The notes: a model not told the origin generated them from the sequence alone. Shown: positions 15,901 to 26,918, counted from the stretch's first letter. The stretch: DNA of 64,000 nt from Powellomyces hirtus (GCA_025526995.1 JAHLKG010000005.1:1178001-1242000); one strand, 5' to 3'. Program-made: numbers and translations.

Positions 15901-17786
15901 TGGCAAGTAAATTATCCAGATCCTGAAAATTGGCTTGAGAGAGCCAGGCTTTGTGTACTTTGGAGTGAACATGCTACGGTTCTCAAGTCAGCACCGGAAG
16001 GATATGCAACAACATCGCGGCTTTGACCCACCTCCGAAAACAGGTCATACTTCACGTTGCAATTTTCGCAATATCCAGGTCTATTGTAAAATGCTTTCCC
16101 CGCAATCCGATGATCTCGGCGGATGATTGGCTTTTTGGCCGGGATGTTCTTTCGAGGTTTTTCTTTAAGAGTCTTTGTCTGATTGACAGCAAGTTCTCGC
16201 GCTCCCATGCGCAAAACAGTAGCATTTTTCTGGGCAGCTGGTTTCATCGGGAGAGCCGCAGACATTGACACAAGACCAGACGCCGCCGAAACACCATGGA
16301 AGGGGGGTTTTGGGTTTTCTTTTTCATTGTTTTCGGACTGAGATGAAGGGATAAGAGGATCCAGCCGCAATGGTACGGGCAGTTGAGGGCCGTCAGCGTC
16401 TTCATCGCCGCCCTGGCTTGTTATTGGACTTTCGCTTTCGGTGGACGGATATCTCGCAAAGGCACATCGACCCGGCCTGTCTTTGAACGAAATCAAAGGC
16501 CATGGGGGATCAGCTGGATCTTTGGGCTCCCGGTACTCCTTCACCAGGATCGGTTTGTACATTTCAGCCATATCTTCCACCAGCAAATAACGCCCCTCAA
16601 ACACCCTGAAGTTTATCTTCTGATGCTCAGTATCACGAGTCGTGGAAACTCCATAAATTCGCTCATCTCGGAGATGATCCTGCAATTTCCGAGGCGCGGC
16701 AACACCATTGATCGCCTTCAGTATAGACTGTAATCGCTCCAATGGCCACACATGCGCGCCAAACTTTCGAGCAATCGTGATATTGTCCTCAATTAACCTG
16801 CTTCTTCCGGGTGCGAAAAGCGAACCCTTCTTGGCACGGGCGGGACTGAGAGGTTTAGCCGAATCCCCCGCCTTCTTTTCTGCATTTCGCAACTGTTGCA
16901 CAGGCTTCGTAGTCGGTCCTCTACTGGGAGTCTTCGCTATAGTCTTGTAGGAGTTGAGATCCGGCGGGATCGGTTTCGTGGTAATCAAGTGTGTGATGTT
17001 TTTGTTCAAGAATAGCTCCACTGTGCCCCCAAGGTCTTTAACTTGCTTGGAGACCTGACTCGTGACTTTCGAATCGTAGCAGTCAAAGAAGAACTTAAAA
17101 GTTTTGATCTTTTGTTTGGTTTGAGCGATGACGGTGGCACGATCAGCCCTAGCAGCAGGCTTGGCAGCATGGGCAGCAGCGGCACCAGCGGCAGTCTGGC
17201 TATTCGATGGCGCCTTTCTTTTAGATGGCGTCTGCGGTGTTGCAAAAACTCCGACTCTGGGTTGATTCTGGGAAAGCGCCGCTTGGCCAGATTTTGTAAT
17301 CGTCGGCGTCGCTGGAGTTCCACTGTTGTTCTCGCGGAGGAAGTCCGGTCGATAGGGAACAGGAGTTGCATTGAATGTTTCGATCGATGTCGACTTCTTC
17401 TTTGTTGAACTTTGCTGTCCTCCAGATTTGAGCAACGGTGTACTGACAGGTTGTCGATCGCAGGCTACTCGGGTCGGGGTGTTTGTCGAACCCAGAACAG
17501 TCTTCGTCTTTGCTGGAACGCTACTGACGAACGGATGTGAGGAGCTTCCGCGCCCAGACACCGAGCTCGCGTATCCGAATGGACGGGTGAATGTTACGGG
17601 AGTCTTTTGTAGCTCCACAAGTTTTCGCGGCGTTGGGATTGCCGGTGATTCACAGTCGTGGTTGATGTTCCGCAATATGCTTCCCGCTGGAGCAGGCGTG
17701 GACGCTGCCGTCAGACGAGCTTTGAAACTAACAGGGTCGTTTCCAGAGTCCTGTCGACTTCCCATTTCGGCTTCTGTGCCCCCCAT
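12923..17786 (-). CDS. DBF4: DBF4, regulatory subunit of the CDC7 kinase
   Basis: Two exons, 17786..16032 and 15973..12923, separated by a 58-nt intron, encode about 1601 residues, more than twice the usual size of about 700. Motif N, a BRCT-like domain, spans roughly residues 215-360 (FKFFFDCYDSKV, THLITTKPI, WPLERL). Motif M is LLVEDMAEMYKPILVKEYRE. Motif C is a CCHH zinc finger, PGYCENCNVKYDLFSE followed by HVHSKVHKAW, and the intron falls exactly between the cysteine and histidine pairs. Dbf4 activates Cdc7, which phosphorylates MCM2-7 to fire replication origins. The remaining roughly 970 residues are low-complexity, rich in Ser, Pro, Thr and acidic residues, and contain SP/TP sites. The family call is secure; the tail has no recognised domain. 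Confidence 0.95.
14660..14930 (-). repeat. Degenerate short repeats in the DBF4 tail
   Basis: The DBF4 C-terminal tail contains at least four diverged copies of a unit of about 20-25 residues. Each has the core D-V-x-T/A-P-P/A-x-K-A: VDVLAIPAKAK, DDVRASPPPEA, DDVRTPCVTPAPK, HHVHTPPALKA and EDVQTTPATKA. Each carries a proline-directed Ser or Thr. The repeats lie inside the second DBF4 exon. Confidence 0.65.
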
Positions 17787-18508
17787 TTTCGAAACAAGAG
17801 GTGTCCCGAGCGACTACTAGTCTAAGTGTGTTTAGCTTCCAGACATTTCCCTCGAAGCGTTTCGAGCAGACATGGTGTACCTCTGAGCCAGACTGATTCG
17901 TTGATCTACCGGAATTCAAGCGAACCCCTGCGAGCGAATCATGTTCTGCCACGCTCAAGCGAAGGAAGGCAGTATCTTATAGTTGCTTCAGAATCTGACG
18001 GTGGTCTCCGAGTTATTATCGCTTCAAAAATACAGCGCAGGTGGTAGCTGACGGTTTTACAGATGCCGCAGGGACTCACAAAAGTGAGAGGCAACGCTAG
18101 GCCCAAGTTCAAGGGAAAGAAGACTGTAAGAGCGGCAGTAGAAAGACCAAGAAGGACCACGGTAATTGCAAGAAATGAATGACGGCAAAAAAAGAAAAAG
18201 AGTGGGGGAGGAAGGGAACGCGCCAGGAGAGTCGAGAGCGGCACGCCTAATGAATGTCCGAACAGACTATAATCAGGTTGTGCTAGAGACAGGGTCCAGC
18301 CTCGTGATTCAAGTGAGATGAGAACTTTCTCAGGATATCTATCTTACTGTAGCATTTGAGGAATCACCAACCGTCGAGAGGCGCCTGCTAATGATGGCCA
18401 ACGTAGAAGAAGAGCGGACGGGGCCAGGTCCGGCCAATTCCGAAGGTATTGGGCCACCGAAAGCAAGGGCGCGCATGGTCCCCTTTTGTGTTCTAAACGC
18501 CAACGGTC
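17787..18508. other. Divergent region between DBF4 and PUF60
   Basis: Apart from the small candidate frame at 18063..18182, this 720-base stretch holds no gene I can support. It must include the promoters of both divergent genes. A second short frame starts at 18175 (MNDGKKRKRVGEEG...). It overlaps the first in another frame and runs to a possible donor near 18322; I could not extend it. Confidence 0.5.
18063..18182 (+). CDS. Small basic ORF resembling UPF0390 N-terminus
   Basis: A 39-codon frame begins MPQGLTKVRGNARPKFKGKK. The MPQGL...K...K.K.KK start is the hallmark of the small basic UPF0390 (Leydig cell tumour 10-kDa homologue) proteins. The family usually runs to about 60-100 residues, and the rest is not recognisable downstream. 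This may be a first exon (a GTAAGA donor follows KKT near 18125), a truncated copy or chance. Confidence 0.3.
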   Translation: MPQGLTKVRGNARPKFKGKKTVRAAVERPRRTTVIARNE

Positions 18509-20881
18509 ATGCAAGGCTCCGGCAACATCCTGCCAGAAGATGAATTGAAGAAGGCAAGCGAGAAGCGGAAACGGGACACGACTTTAGAGGTCGCCGACAA
18601 CTTGAGCGCCAGCCCTGTTCACGAGGATAAACGGACCAGAGCCTGCGACTCAGATACTGGATCCCCGGCTCCACCTGGAGTAGCAAACTCTACAGAGCGA
18701 AAGAACCGCTGGCTGATTGATACGGGTACGGCTTCTTTGGGAAAGGCATCATGTTAGCGTCGATTGACTCAACAGCCCGTCGATCATGCCACAGCTCCAA
18801 CAGCAACGACTGCTGCTGCAACGAACTCCATACCCTCTCCGCTTTCTGCAGGCTTGACACCTGATCAACGACTGCGATTGGACAAAGCAAAAGCCTTTGC
18901 TCGAGAAACCACGACCAAGGTACCATTTCACGCGGTCCTTTGAATTTGCAGTGTTTCCTGAACAATCTCCTGGCTTGGATATAGTTATTGGAATCCAAAG
19001 CAAAACTGAGCGCCTTTATCGCTCCCAATGGCTTATTATCTCTTGCCGGAGTCGAGGCTCGCTCAATAGCCGTGATGAGCCGCATATATGTTGGATCCAT
19101 CAATTTCGAGCTCACCGAAGTCCATATCAAGGCCGTCTTTACCCAATTCGGCTTCGTTCGATCCGTCAGTATGACGATGGATCCAATGACAGGCAAGCAT
19201 AAAGGATTCTGTTTCGTTGAGTATGAGGTGCCAGAAGCTGCAGAGCTGGCCCTCGAAATCATGAACGGAGCAGATCTTGGTGGAAGGTAATGCTTTCACG
19301 CTTTCAAGCGACACTTGTGCCTCGTAGTTTGAATGTTGGTCAATCTCCATCTAGGCCGTTAAAAGTTGGGCGGCCGAACAATTATAACCACGGCATAGGA
19401 GCGAATCTACCGCCACCAGTACCATCGCGAATCTACATTGCAAACGTGAATGAGTTCGTCTCAGAGGAGAATGTGGAGAGTATTTTTGAAGCCTTTGGAA
19501 TGATTAAGGCCTGCTCGCTGCTGGTAGGTTCCTTGTGGGAACCACAAGATGGAAGACATTGTACTTATCACACGTGTTGCAGCCTGATCTCCTGCTTCGC
19601 AAACACAAGGGAAATGGGTAAGTGCTGAAGCGGCGAGTGATACCATGTGGAACAAGGATTGGCAGGAGAACGATGGACGAGTAATCGCGAGCCGAATAGT
19701 ACGGCATGGAGCGGCTGATATTGACCTTCTCTGTCGTCTTCGTTCCTCCTTTCTTTTCTTTCCATCATTCCCTCCCTTTATGATGCCTGCCATTTGACAA
19801 CCACGCACCTAGTTTGTTTTACGAGGAGGAGTGAATGGCCAATGCGACTTACCTGATTGTGGTTCTTCGGGGACCGGCTGGGCATCTTGGGCCAAGACAT
19901 TCACAGTCACGTCTCCCTGACACATGTGCTGATCCCGAGTGCGCCTCCGCGCCTTTACGATACTGTAGATACATAGAATTCGAAGACGAGGCCTCTGCAG
20001 ACTCGGCCATAGCAAGCATGAACAACTTTGAGTTGGGTGGGCTCCCGCTGCGGGTTCGGAAAGCTCTTGTCGGTGGACCAATGCCACCCGGCATGAAGAA
20101 CATCGATGAGCTGCCGGCTGTACCTGCTGCGCCTGCCGTCCCAGCTCGCGTTCTGAACGTTGCGCAGAACATCAATAGCACCATAGGTAAGGCCCCAGGT
20201 TCCGAAGAGACTTTTTTTTGGAAACGCGCTAAAGGCTTTTATAGCGCAAAGAACTGCCATTCCGACCGCGGCGGTGGGATCAGCAATATCAACCAACTCG
20301 GCTCTCCAACACGCTCTTGCGAAGGTGCACGCAAGGGTCAATGAGGAGAACATGGCTCTGGAAGAAAACATGTCGATCAGCGCAAATCAGCGATTTGCCA
20401 TCATGCAAAAGTTGATGAGGGCCGATGCGGAAGCCACGGTATTTGCCCGACGATTGCGTATCTTTGTGAAGCATTACTGATGAGCCACTCCGCAGTTCAC
20501 CTCGAACGTTATATGTCTGCGGAACATGGTAGCGGTGAAAGATGTTGATGACTCGCTAAACGAAGAGATCTCGGAAGAAAGCAGCAAATACGGGCATGTG
20601 ACCAAAGTTCTGATATGGTTAGATCCTGCTCCTGGAGCGCGGGGCGCTCTGGACCCTTCCGATTCTGTTGATATCTATGTTCAGTTCGATCATGCGGAAT
20701 GTGAGCAGTTCTTCGCAAAATGCTAGCGCTGATTGGGACACTGACATACTTTACCGCAGCGGCTGCCAAAGCGCGTCAAGCGTTGGATAAGCGCTGGTTT
20801 GCAGGACGACAAATCTCGGCAGCTTTTGCCCGACCTGAAGAGCTCGCAGAAAAGGAAGCTCGGACCCAGACCCGATCATGA
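18509..20881 (+). CDS. PUF60: PUF60-type splicing factor
   Basis: The clear exons are 18776..18919, 18985..19286, 19355..19523, 19583..19617, 19969..20186, 20245..20438, 20496..20700 and 20760..20881. A basic first exon starts at 18509 (MQGSGNILPEDELKKASEKR) and ends near 18730. The best-looking donor there (18731) is out of phase with exon 2, so that junction is unresolved. RRM1 is SRIYVGSINFELTEVH with KGFCFVEYEVPEAAELALE. RRM2 is SRIYIANVNEFVSEENVESI with GYIEFEDEASADSA. The C-terminal domain is a U2AF-homology motif: VICLRNMVAVKDVDDSL and the diagnostic RWFAGRQ. The linker EENMSISANQRFAIMQKLMR matches PUF60. The protein binds polypyrimidine tracts with U2AF and helps 3' splice-site choice. 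The intron at 19618..19968 is 351 nt, several times longer than its neighbours. Confidence 0.93.
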
Positions 20882-21485
20882 CTTCTATGTTGAATAAAAT
20901 TGCATCGCGTACACGGTTGCTCATGGTAAATTGACGAATCCATGTCTGTGCCAAATGTCATAGGGCGTGTCGCGTTGTGTCAGATAGTATGACGCCCGGC
21001 GACACACAACGTTGTAGGAGACTTGCAAGCGAGGATATCTTCTGTTCACGCGAACTTGACCTCTACATACATACTGATCTTCGTTATCCGCGACACTTGA
21101 AGAGCACAACAACGAGTTGAACAGCCGGAGAAGCTGTCCTTTGATTCATAGTGTGTTCATCCTTTTGCCCCAAAGGCTCATGTGTGCGAAAACTCGGCTC
21201 CATCCCAGTCCACCTTGGGCCAGCTCCAGCGCATAGCCGTTTGCTGGGCTGCTGCAAAGCTGCGCAGATGTGCTGGTGCTCGAGATCTCATAGAGAATAA
21301 AACAGCATGCAAAGAACAACAAGAACCTCGATGGCCATATCGTTCATTTCGCGCATGGGAACATACGCCTGGGAATATGAACGCGGCCAAAGGCTTACGT
21401 AAACCTAGGTGATCGCGTTGAGGTGATTTTTGCAGATTTCGAGGTCCTGAGATCGGCACTCGGCAGCTGAATCTCCGTATCAAAC
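20882..21485. other. Intergenic between PUF60 and NME7
   Basis: Tandem genes on the same strand. No supported gene, RNA or repeat was seen; it presumably holds the PUF60 3' end and the NME7 promoter. Confidence 0.6.
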
Positions 21486-23171
21486 ATGGCTGCTACAACA
21501 GAAGACAGCGGTACTCGATTTTGCTTCCTTGTGGATTGGTATGATGGGCACGCTGACCTGTCTCGGTCGTACCAGCTGTTTTACTTCCCTGTCGACCAGA
21601 CGATTGAGATGGTGGGTCAATCGATGAGGAATATGGAACGCAATGCGAAAGGCTTGGGGGCTCAAAATTGTGTCCCGGACAGTATGATGTGAAACAGCGA
21701 CGTTCCTTCCTCAAAAGAACGCGAGTAGATTTGCGCTTACAAGACCTGTACATTGGAGCTGCCGTTAATGTGAATGCACGGCAATTGGTCATTCGGGACT
21801 ACGGCGATGAATTCACTCAGAACGAGTTGCAACACCAGATGGAGAGGTATTGGTTTGGAAGGGGACTGTTAACACGGGGCTTTAGATGGATGAGACAAAC
21901 TTACACAAGCTCTCTCCACTGATCCTGCTTTGTGCAGAACTTTGATGGTGATCAAGCCAAACGCGTTTCGAGAGGCAGGGGAGATCTTGGATGATGTGCA
22001 GAAACGTGGATTTACGCTGTGCCGGCTGCGCATGCTGCAGATTTCTCGAACAAATGCTGATAGCATCTGCAGATTCGAGCAGAACGGTGCGAGGTAAGCC
22101 GCCCACCTCTCTGGAGATGTTGCGGACAGGGAGTTGTAACGTGTTATATGAAAATTAGCGATCTCGCTGGGGGACGTGCAATAGCCGTGGAATTGATGAA
22201 ACCAAATGCGGTTGGCGAACTGGTGACAAACTTCAATGGAGGCGGTAGAAAGAATGTGTACATTGCAAGCTCGGCCCAATCTGTGCAGCAGGTGACACCA
22301 GCTGATCTGCCTCAGCATTGTTTGTAAAGCAGATGAGTGGCTGATGCCGCTTTCTATGATGCAGGGTCTTGATGAAATTTTCAATGAGCCCGCATATTCG
22401 AGGATACCTCGTACGGCTGTGTTCCAGAACTCAACGCTGGCGCTGATTCGACCACATGCCGTCAATTCAGGTAGCGTCCCAGGTTAACCATGGACCCGTC
22501 CTAGCAAACTTGCTCAATTTGGCATCTGATGTAAGGAATGACTGGCCAGATCCTCAATGAAATACTCAAAGCCGGATATGAAGTGAATGACATGGAGCTG
22601 TTCCGGTTGGAGAATGCAAATGCTGAAGAGTTCCTGGAGGTGTATAAAGGCGTTGTGCCTGAATACCATGTAAGCTTCATAATCCTCGAAACTTCACGCC
22701 ATTCCCGGGTTGACAGGTTTTCCCTCATCAGTCCATGTTAAATCACCTCACATCAGGCCCCGTCATTGCCTTGTGCGTATTGCTGACATGCTAGCGTGCT
22801 TATTCAGTTCACACATCTTAAATTCTTCTATTCCAAGGGAGATCTCGGGGAAGCCAGATATCGTGAACAACTTTCGCGAATTCTGCGGCCCAACGGTAGG
22901 TGAAGGGATACTCGACGTTGGTCAAACCGGTCAATTGATTGTGGCTGGTTACAGGATCCGGAACTGGGTCGTGTTCTGCGACCACAATCCATACGTGCGC
23001 AATTTGGAAGTGACAAAGTTCACAACGCAATTCACTGCACCGACCTGGATGAGGATGGCCCGCTGGAGGTTTGTGATGTGCATTGCGTTTCAGAACATGC
23101 CCCCTAAGTGTGCATGTATTGACTAGATCATTCCGCAGATACAATACTTTTTTAGAATATTAGTCACTTGA
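21486..23171 (+). CDS. NME7: NME7, DM10 plus two NDP-kinase domains
   Basis: Ten exons close in frame to 359 residues: 21486..21611, 21683..21846, 21938..22093, 22159..22291, 22365..22470, 22536..22669, 22717..22772, 22838..22895, 22955..23068, 23139..23171. The DM10 domain is residues 1-90 (FCFLVDWYDGHADLSRSYQL, RRSFLKRTRVDLRL). NDK domain A begins TLMVIKPNAFREAGEILDDV. It is shortened, and the usual N-A-x-H-G active-site segment reads KNVYIASSA, without histidine. NDK domain B is intact (TLALIRPHAV, NNFREFCGP, NAIHCTDLDEDG). The end IQYFFRILVT aligns with the conserved NME7 ending. In animals NME7 binds the gamma-tubulin ring complex and lies inside axonemal doublet microtubules, so its presence supports a flagellated organism. 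Confidence 0.95.
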
Positions 23172-23243
23172 TCAGACAACAAGTGAGAAGAACATACCAA
23201 GGTCAAATCGTCAACGGAGGATGTCTCCTCCCTTCATTCACCA

Positions 23244-24382
23244 CTAGAGAATGATTATCGGCTGTGATACAGTTGACTTCGCAATTGTTAAATTCTGAAA
23301 AAAAGACTGCGTCTGAAACTGCTTTTGCATGGTTCCCTTAAAAGCTGCTTCCACATCCTCCAATGAGTCCATTGCGAGCGACACAGGGCAGCTGAAACTC
23401 ATAATGACGACCGTGCTAACAATAGATTCAGAAGTCAGGTCAAACAACTTGGAACTGAAGGCGGGTTCTGCTCAAACCGCGATTCTTGCTCCTCTCTATA
23501 CTCCGCAATACACTCATAGAGAATCAGTGGGATATTGTTGAGACAGGTCCCATCTCTTTGCACCGGTCGGATACAGTATATGACTGCATAGCCTATGAGC
23601 CAGCCATTGATCGCCGGAATGTCGGTGCGATGTGGAGTGAGAAACGATATAGTGGCTGCTGCATAAGGGAGACTTTGCAAAGCCTCAATCAACAAGCGGA
23701 AGGTCTCTTGTGTGGCCTCCTTGAAATCACTTCTGCATAGCTATTACGAAGACAGACTTAGGAGCTTGTGCAATCATCACGACTTGCCCACAGCCAGCGT
23801 ACAAGAACCCAAATACATAACGGGTTGCTTACCACCGGATCCTTCAAGTCAGGAGATGCATCAATGAATGTCAATGCAACAAAATCGGATGCAAGGTCCC
23901 TTTGCAGTCGCTGCAGTAGCGGTTTCCGATGATAAAAAATGCATTGCTCCTCGTTGATCAAAACGGCGCACAAGCCTTGCGTCTCTCGCGACACCTTCGT
24001 TTTGACGCAATCCACTAGGTCAGTCGTTACAGGTGTGCCAAAGGAGTTATGCAGCACCAACCTGTCGCAAATCCTCAATGTATGAGTTCAGCTTCTCCTT
24101 GTCGGCGAAAAAATAGTCGTTCAAAAAGGCAGATCTACACCGAGGAAGACGGCCGTCAACCAAAAGCGGTGCGCCTCTCCAGTATCAGAGCTTTGGATTG
24201 ACAGTTTGGCAAAGAAAAAACAAAGTGGGTGCCACTGGAGTCGGTCCCGAGTACCTCACACCCATAACCACCGTCAATAGATCCACGACAAAACCGCTCA
24301 GTCTTCGCTTGAGGAAAGAGCGCAAGTGATGATGCGTAAGTTGACAAACGCGTTGTGCAATGGCCTCGGAATCCATATCCAC
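23244..24382 (-). CDS. C1orf74-like (UPF0739/DUF4504) protein
   Basis: Three downstream exons join well on the minus strand: 24014..23833, 23740..23502 and 23454..23244. The exon ending at 24058 precedes them (SAFLNDYFFADKEKLNSYIE). Upstream, a frame MDSEAIAQRVCQLTHHHLRS starts near 24376, but I could not resolve the junction between it and the SAFLNDY segment. Family-like features are the x-LNDY-x near the N-terminus, VALTFIDASPDLKDP, and the C-terminal INGWLIGYAVIYC and SFSCPVSLA segments. These resemble the human C1orf74 family, whose biochemical role is unknown. Confidence in the family is moderate, from memory of motif order only. Its 3' end lies 72 bases from the NME7 stop (convergent). 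Confidence 0.55.
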
Positions 24383-24747
24383 AACTGAGGCTCTCTAGCT
24401 CTATCAGTATGTGGATTTTAACACCTTTCCCTTGAAATGCAGGGTCCTCGAATCTCCATAAAGGTTGTAAGCCACGCGCAAGCCACGGCGATGTCCAAGC
24501 CACGACTCCGAGACTGTCTCCTGATCATGTTGGAGCGAGGTCGCACTTCGCTGAGTAAAATGGCCGTGATGCCAAGAATGCCAAGAACTCTTTGTGACTC
24601 TCCTTCCCCGGTTGCCCAGCGCGAACCTTGCATCAGACCAAGGATAGCGGTCGACGCGGAAAGCGTGACAAATATGTGTGTTGCCGATCGCGAATCCCTT
24701 CTCATCCTACAGTCCCGCGCCTTCCCACACAAGCAAGCAATAGCAAA
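24383..24747. other. Divergent intergenic region
   Basis: Both strands carry accidental open frames of about 100 codons here, with no recognisable motif. I call no gene. Confidence 0.5.
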
Positions 24748-25867
24748 ATGACTCCTACACAGCAACGTTTTATAGCCTTTATGGAGGCAAGGGATGCAGC
24801 TGGCTCGATTGAAGCGTTCGAAATTCTGCGGTCAAACGATGTACCCACGTTTTCAAGCGCACCCTTTTATGCCTCTTTCAAGGCGGCGGTCTCGTATCGT
24901 CACAAGACACTTTTTGCATGTCTTGATCAGCATATTGCCGCTGCCGCATCCTTGCGCTCTCGAACGTTTGTTCGGAGCCGGTTTGTCGTAAGTGGTGCTG
25001 GGCCGTGCGGGCTCCGCGCTGCCGTGGAAGCCCCAGCACTTAAAGGTGCATATCATTGAGCTACGCAAGGAGTTTTCCAGGTAGGTCATGCAACAAGAGA
25101 GGGTCCTCCAAAGTACAATCAGACATTGATGTGCAGCCTGGGTCAACCGACCAGGCATAATATCATTAAGACCTGGCGCTCCACCATCTTGGACCTCACG
25201 ACTTCAGGCCTGAGCCAATACATGCTGTCCTTCCAACCCGACGGGCATCTTCACCTCGAAACACGACAGATACAGCTGATCCTACTCAAACCTGCGCTGC
25301 TTTTCGGGGTGCAAGTGTCTTATGATGTAGGCGCGTGCGGGCTCGTCGACCCAGGTCGAAACAGTACGCCAAACAAATCATGGGCTGTGTATACTATGCC
25401 GACTGATGATGCTAGGAAATTGTGCCGGGACCGATCGGCCATGCCACCTGTGGAAAATGAAATGGCGGAGCTCGCGCTCCAGCCCAATTCTTCCGATCTC
25501 ACCACCACCAGTGAACGGAGAACAAAGGCGACTTCATCCAGCGTGCAATCTCGATCGATGGGGCTATTCTAGGCCAGAAAGCTCCGTTGGATTCGCGAGC
25601 GGACTTGATTGAGTTCGATGCTTTTTACTAATTGCTGAAGGGGAAAGCTCGACGCTTCTGATGCATCTTGGTTTCGTCAGAAAATATGCTCGGTTTGCCG
25701 AAGCAATCGGCCTCGTCGTAAATCTCGAATTCTCACCGGCCGTGAATGCTGCTAGTCCCGGTGTCCGTCCGCCAGAGTTTCTCCTTCCAGAATTTGTACT
25801 TGGCCGGTCTCATGCTGGGTCTCATGTTGACACTCGGGGACAAGACGTTGTGAGCGCTGGCGTATGA
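24748..25867 (+). pseudogene. Broken MICAL-type FAD monooxygenase
   Basis: The N-terminal part is a convincing MICAL flavin domain: RFIAFMEARDAAGSIEAFEI, then the dinucleotide-binding GAGPCGLRAAVE, HIIELRKEFS, HNIIKTWRSTILDL and LHLETRQIQLILLK. The reading frame breaks at least three times: near 25045 (after GLRAAVEAPALKG), near 25525 (before DFIQRAISIDGAIL) and near 25636 (between EFDAF and LIAEGESSTLLMHL). A regular intron (25081..25154) is still visible. The frame ends at 25867, well short of a full domain of about 480 residues, and no calponin-homology or LIM part follows. MICALs oxidise actin methionines to disassemble filaments. Errors in the assembly are the alternative explanation for the breaks. 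Confidence 0.75.
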
Positions 25868-26204
25868 TGGGAACGATCTGTTTGCAAGAGTGTATCCGCG
25901 AATAAGAGCTACACACTGCTTATAGTGACATGGATGTATATTTGCATGTTTCTATATCGACAAAGTAACTTCCTGTCAGATGTGACAACGGCGCTACAGG
26001 AAATGTTGACCTTTGCGATCTCAGCCCGTCAGTACGTAATGTCGACACGCGGCACGTGACGCGCTCCTCGGGCGCGTTTCGGAGGGTCGAATCATCGCTC
26101 CGATCCCAAAAAGCATTACTCTTCACTCTATTACTCAAACTTCTCACCTCACCACACGCAACCTCGGACTTCTTACACCAGACCTACACCTTTTCCAGTC
26201 CAGT
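25868..26204. other. Intergenic
   Basis: This lies between the broken monooxygenase and the SH3-domain gene. No supported feature. Confidence 0.55.
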
Positions 26205-26918
26205 ATGATGGGATCTCATCCTGCTCACAATGGCGTTCTCACCGGTGGCGAAACGTATTTCCGCAACTATCTAATTGATGCGCTTGTCGGGGACTTGCAA
26301 GCTCTTCAGCAGCATGCCTGGCTCTCCAACAGCGACTTTGGTGAGGAGGAACAACCACCTTGGCTCCTTGGGGGTGATTATCTTGTTGCTAATTGCAATG
26401 GTTGATATGCAGATACTCTCATACAATACCTGCAATTCGAGAAGACTTCCCCGAGCCAGGCTTTCAATGGGGTATCACCGTCTGCAGCGGGCTCGGGCGT
26501 CCCGCTTACTACAATACCAGAGAATCACGGGACAGACATGGAAGTCGGAATATTTCAGATGAAAACGTATAACGTCGAACGGGTGAATGCCGGCATAACT
26601 GATCTGAGAGTGCAACAACCCCCCGCCGCCAATGCTTTACCTCCAAGCTACGACAACAGCAACGAGGCACACTCTCGAATCGTTCTAGCCATCAGCGAGT
26701 TCCAGACGAGCGAAGAAGGTGATCTGCCCTTCCAAGTGGGACAAAGAATCGAGATCGTAGAAGATGGTAAGCAATCTAATCCAGCAATCGGGTTTCAAGG
26801 TTTTAGCTTACTTCTTTGGTTCCTGCTTGTTTTCGCAGTCGACAGCAACTGGTATAGAGGGCAATACGATGGTAGAAAAGGAATTTTTCCAAAATCATTC
26901 GTGGAGGAGCTCAAGTAA
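26205..26918 (+). CDS. Small SH3-domain protein, Lsb1/Pin3-like layout
   Basis: Three exons, 26205..26340, 26413..26766 and 26839..26918, join to 189 residues. The N-terminus is helical (YFRNYLIDALVGDLQALQQH). A flexible, proline-containing middle follows. The last 60 residues are an SH3 domain: RIVLAISEFQTSEEGDLPFQ (the ALYDF/ExDEL region), VDSNWYRGQYDGRKGIFPKS and VEELK. An SH3 domain at the extreme C-terminus behind a short helical N-terminus is the layout of fungal Lsb1/Pin3 proteins, which bind Las17/WASP and actin patches. The SH3 call is certain; the subfamily is inference from size and order. Confidence 0.88.

Noticed and set aside
24418..24765. Minus-strand frame upstream of the C1orf74-like gene
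   Set aside because: It could not be joined to the gene and has no motif. The opposite strand is equally open.
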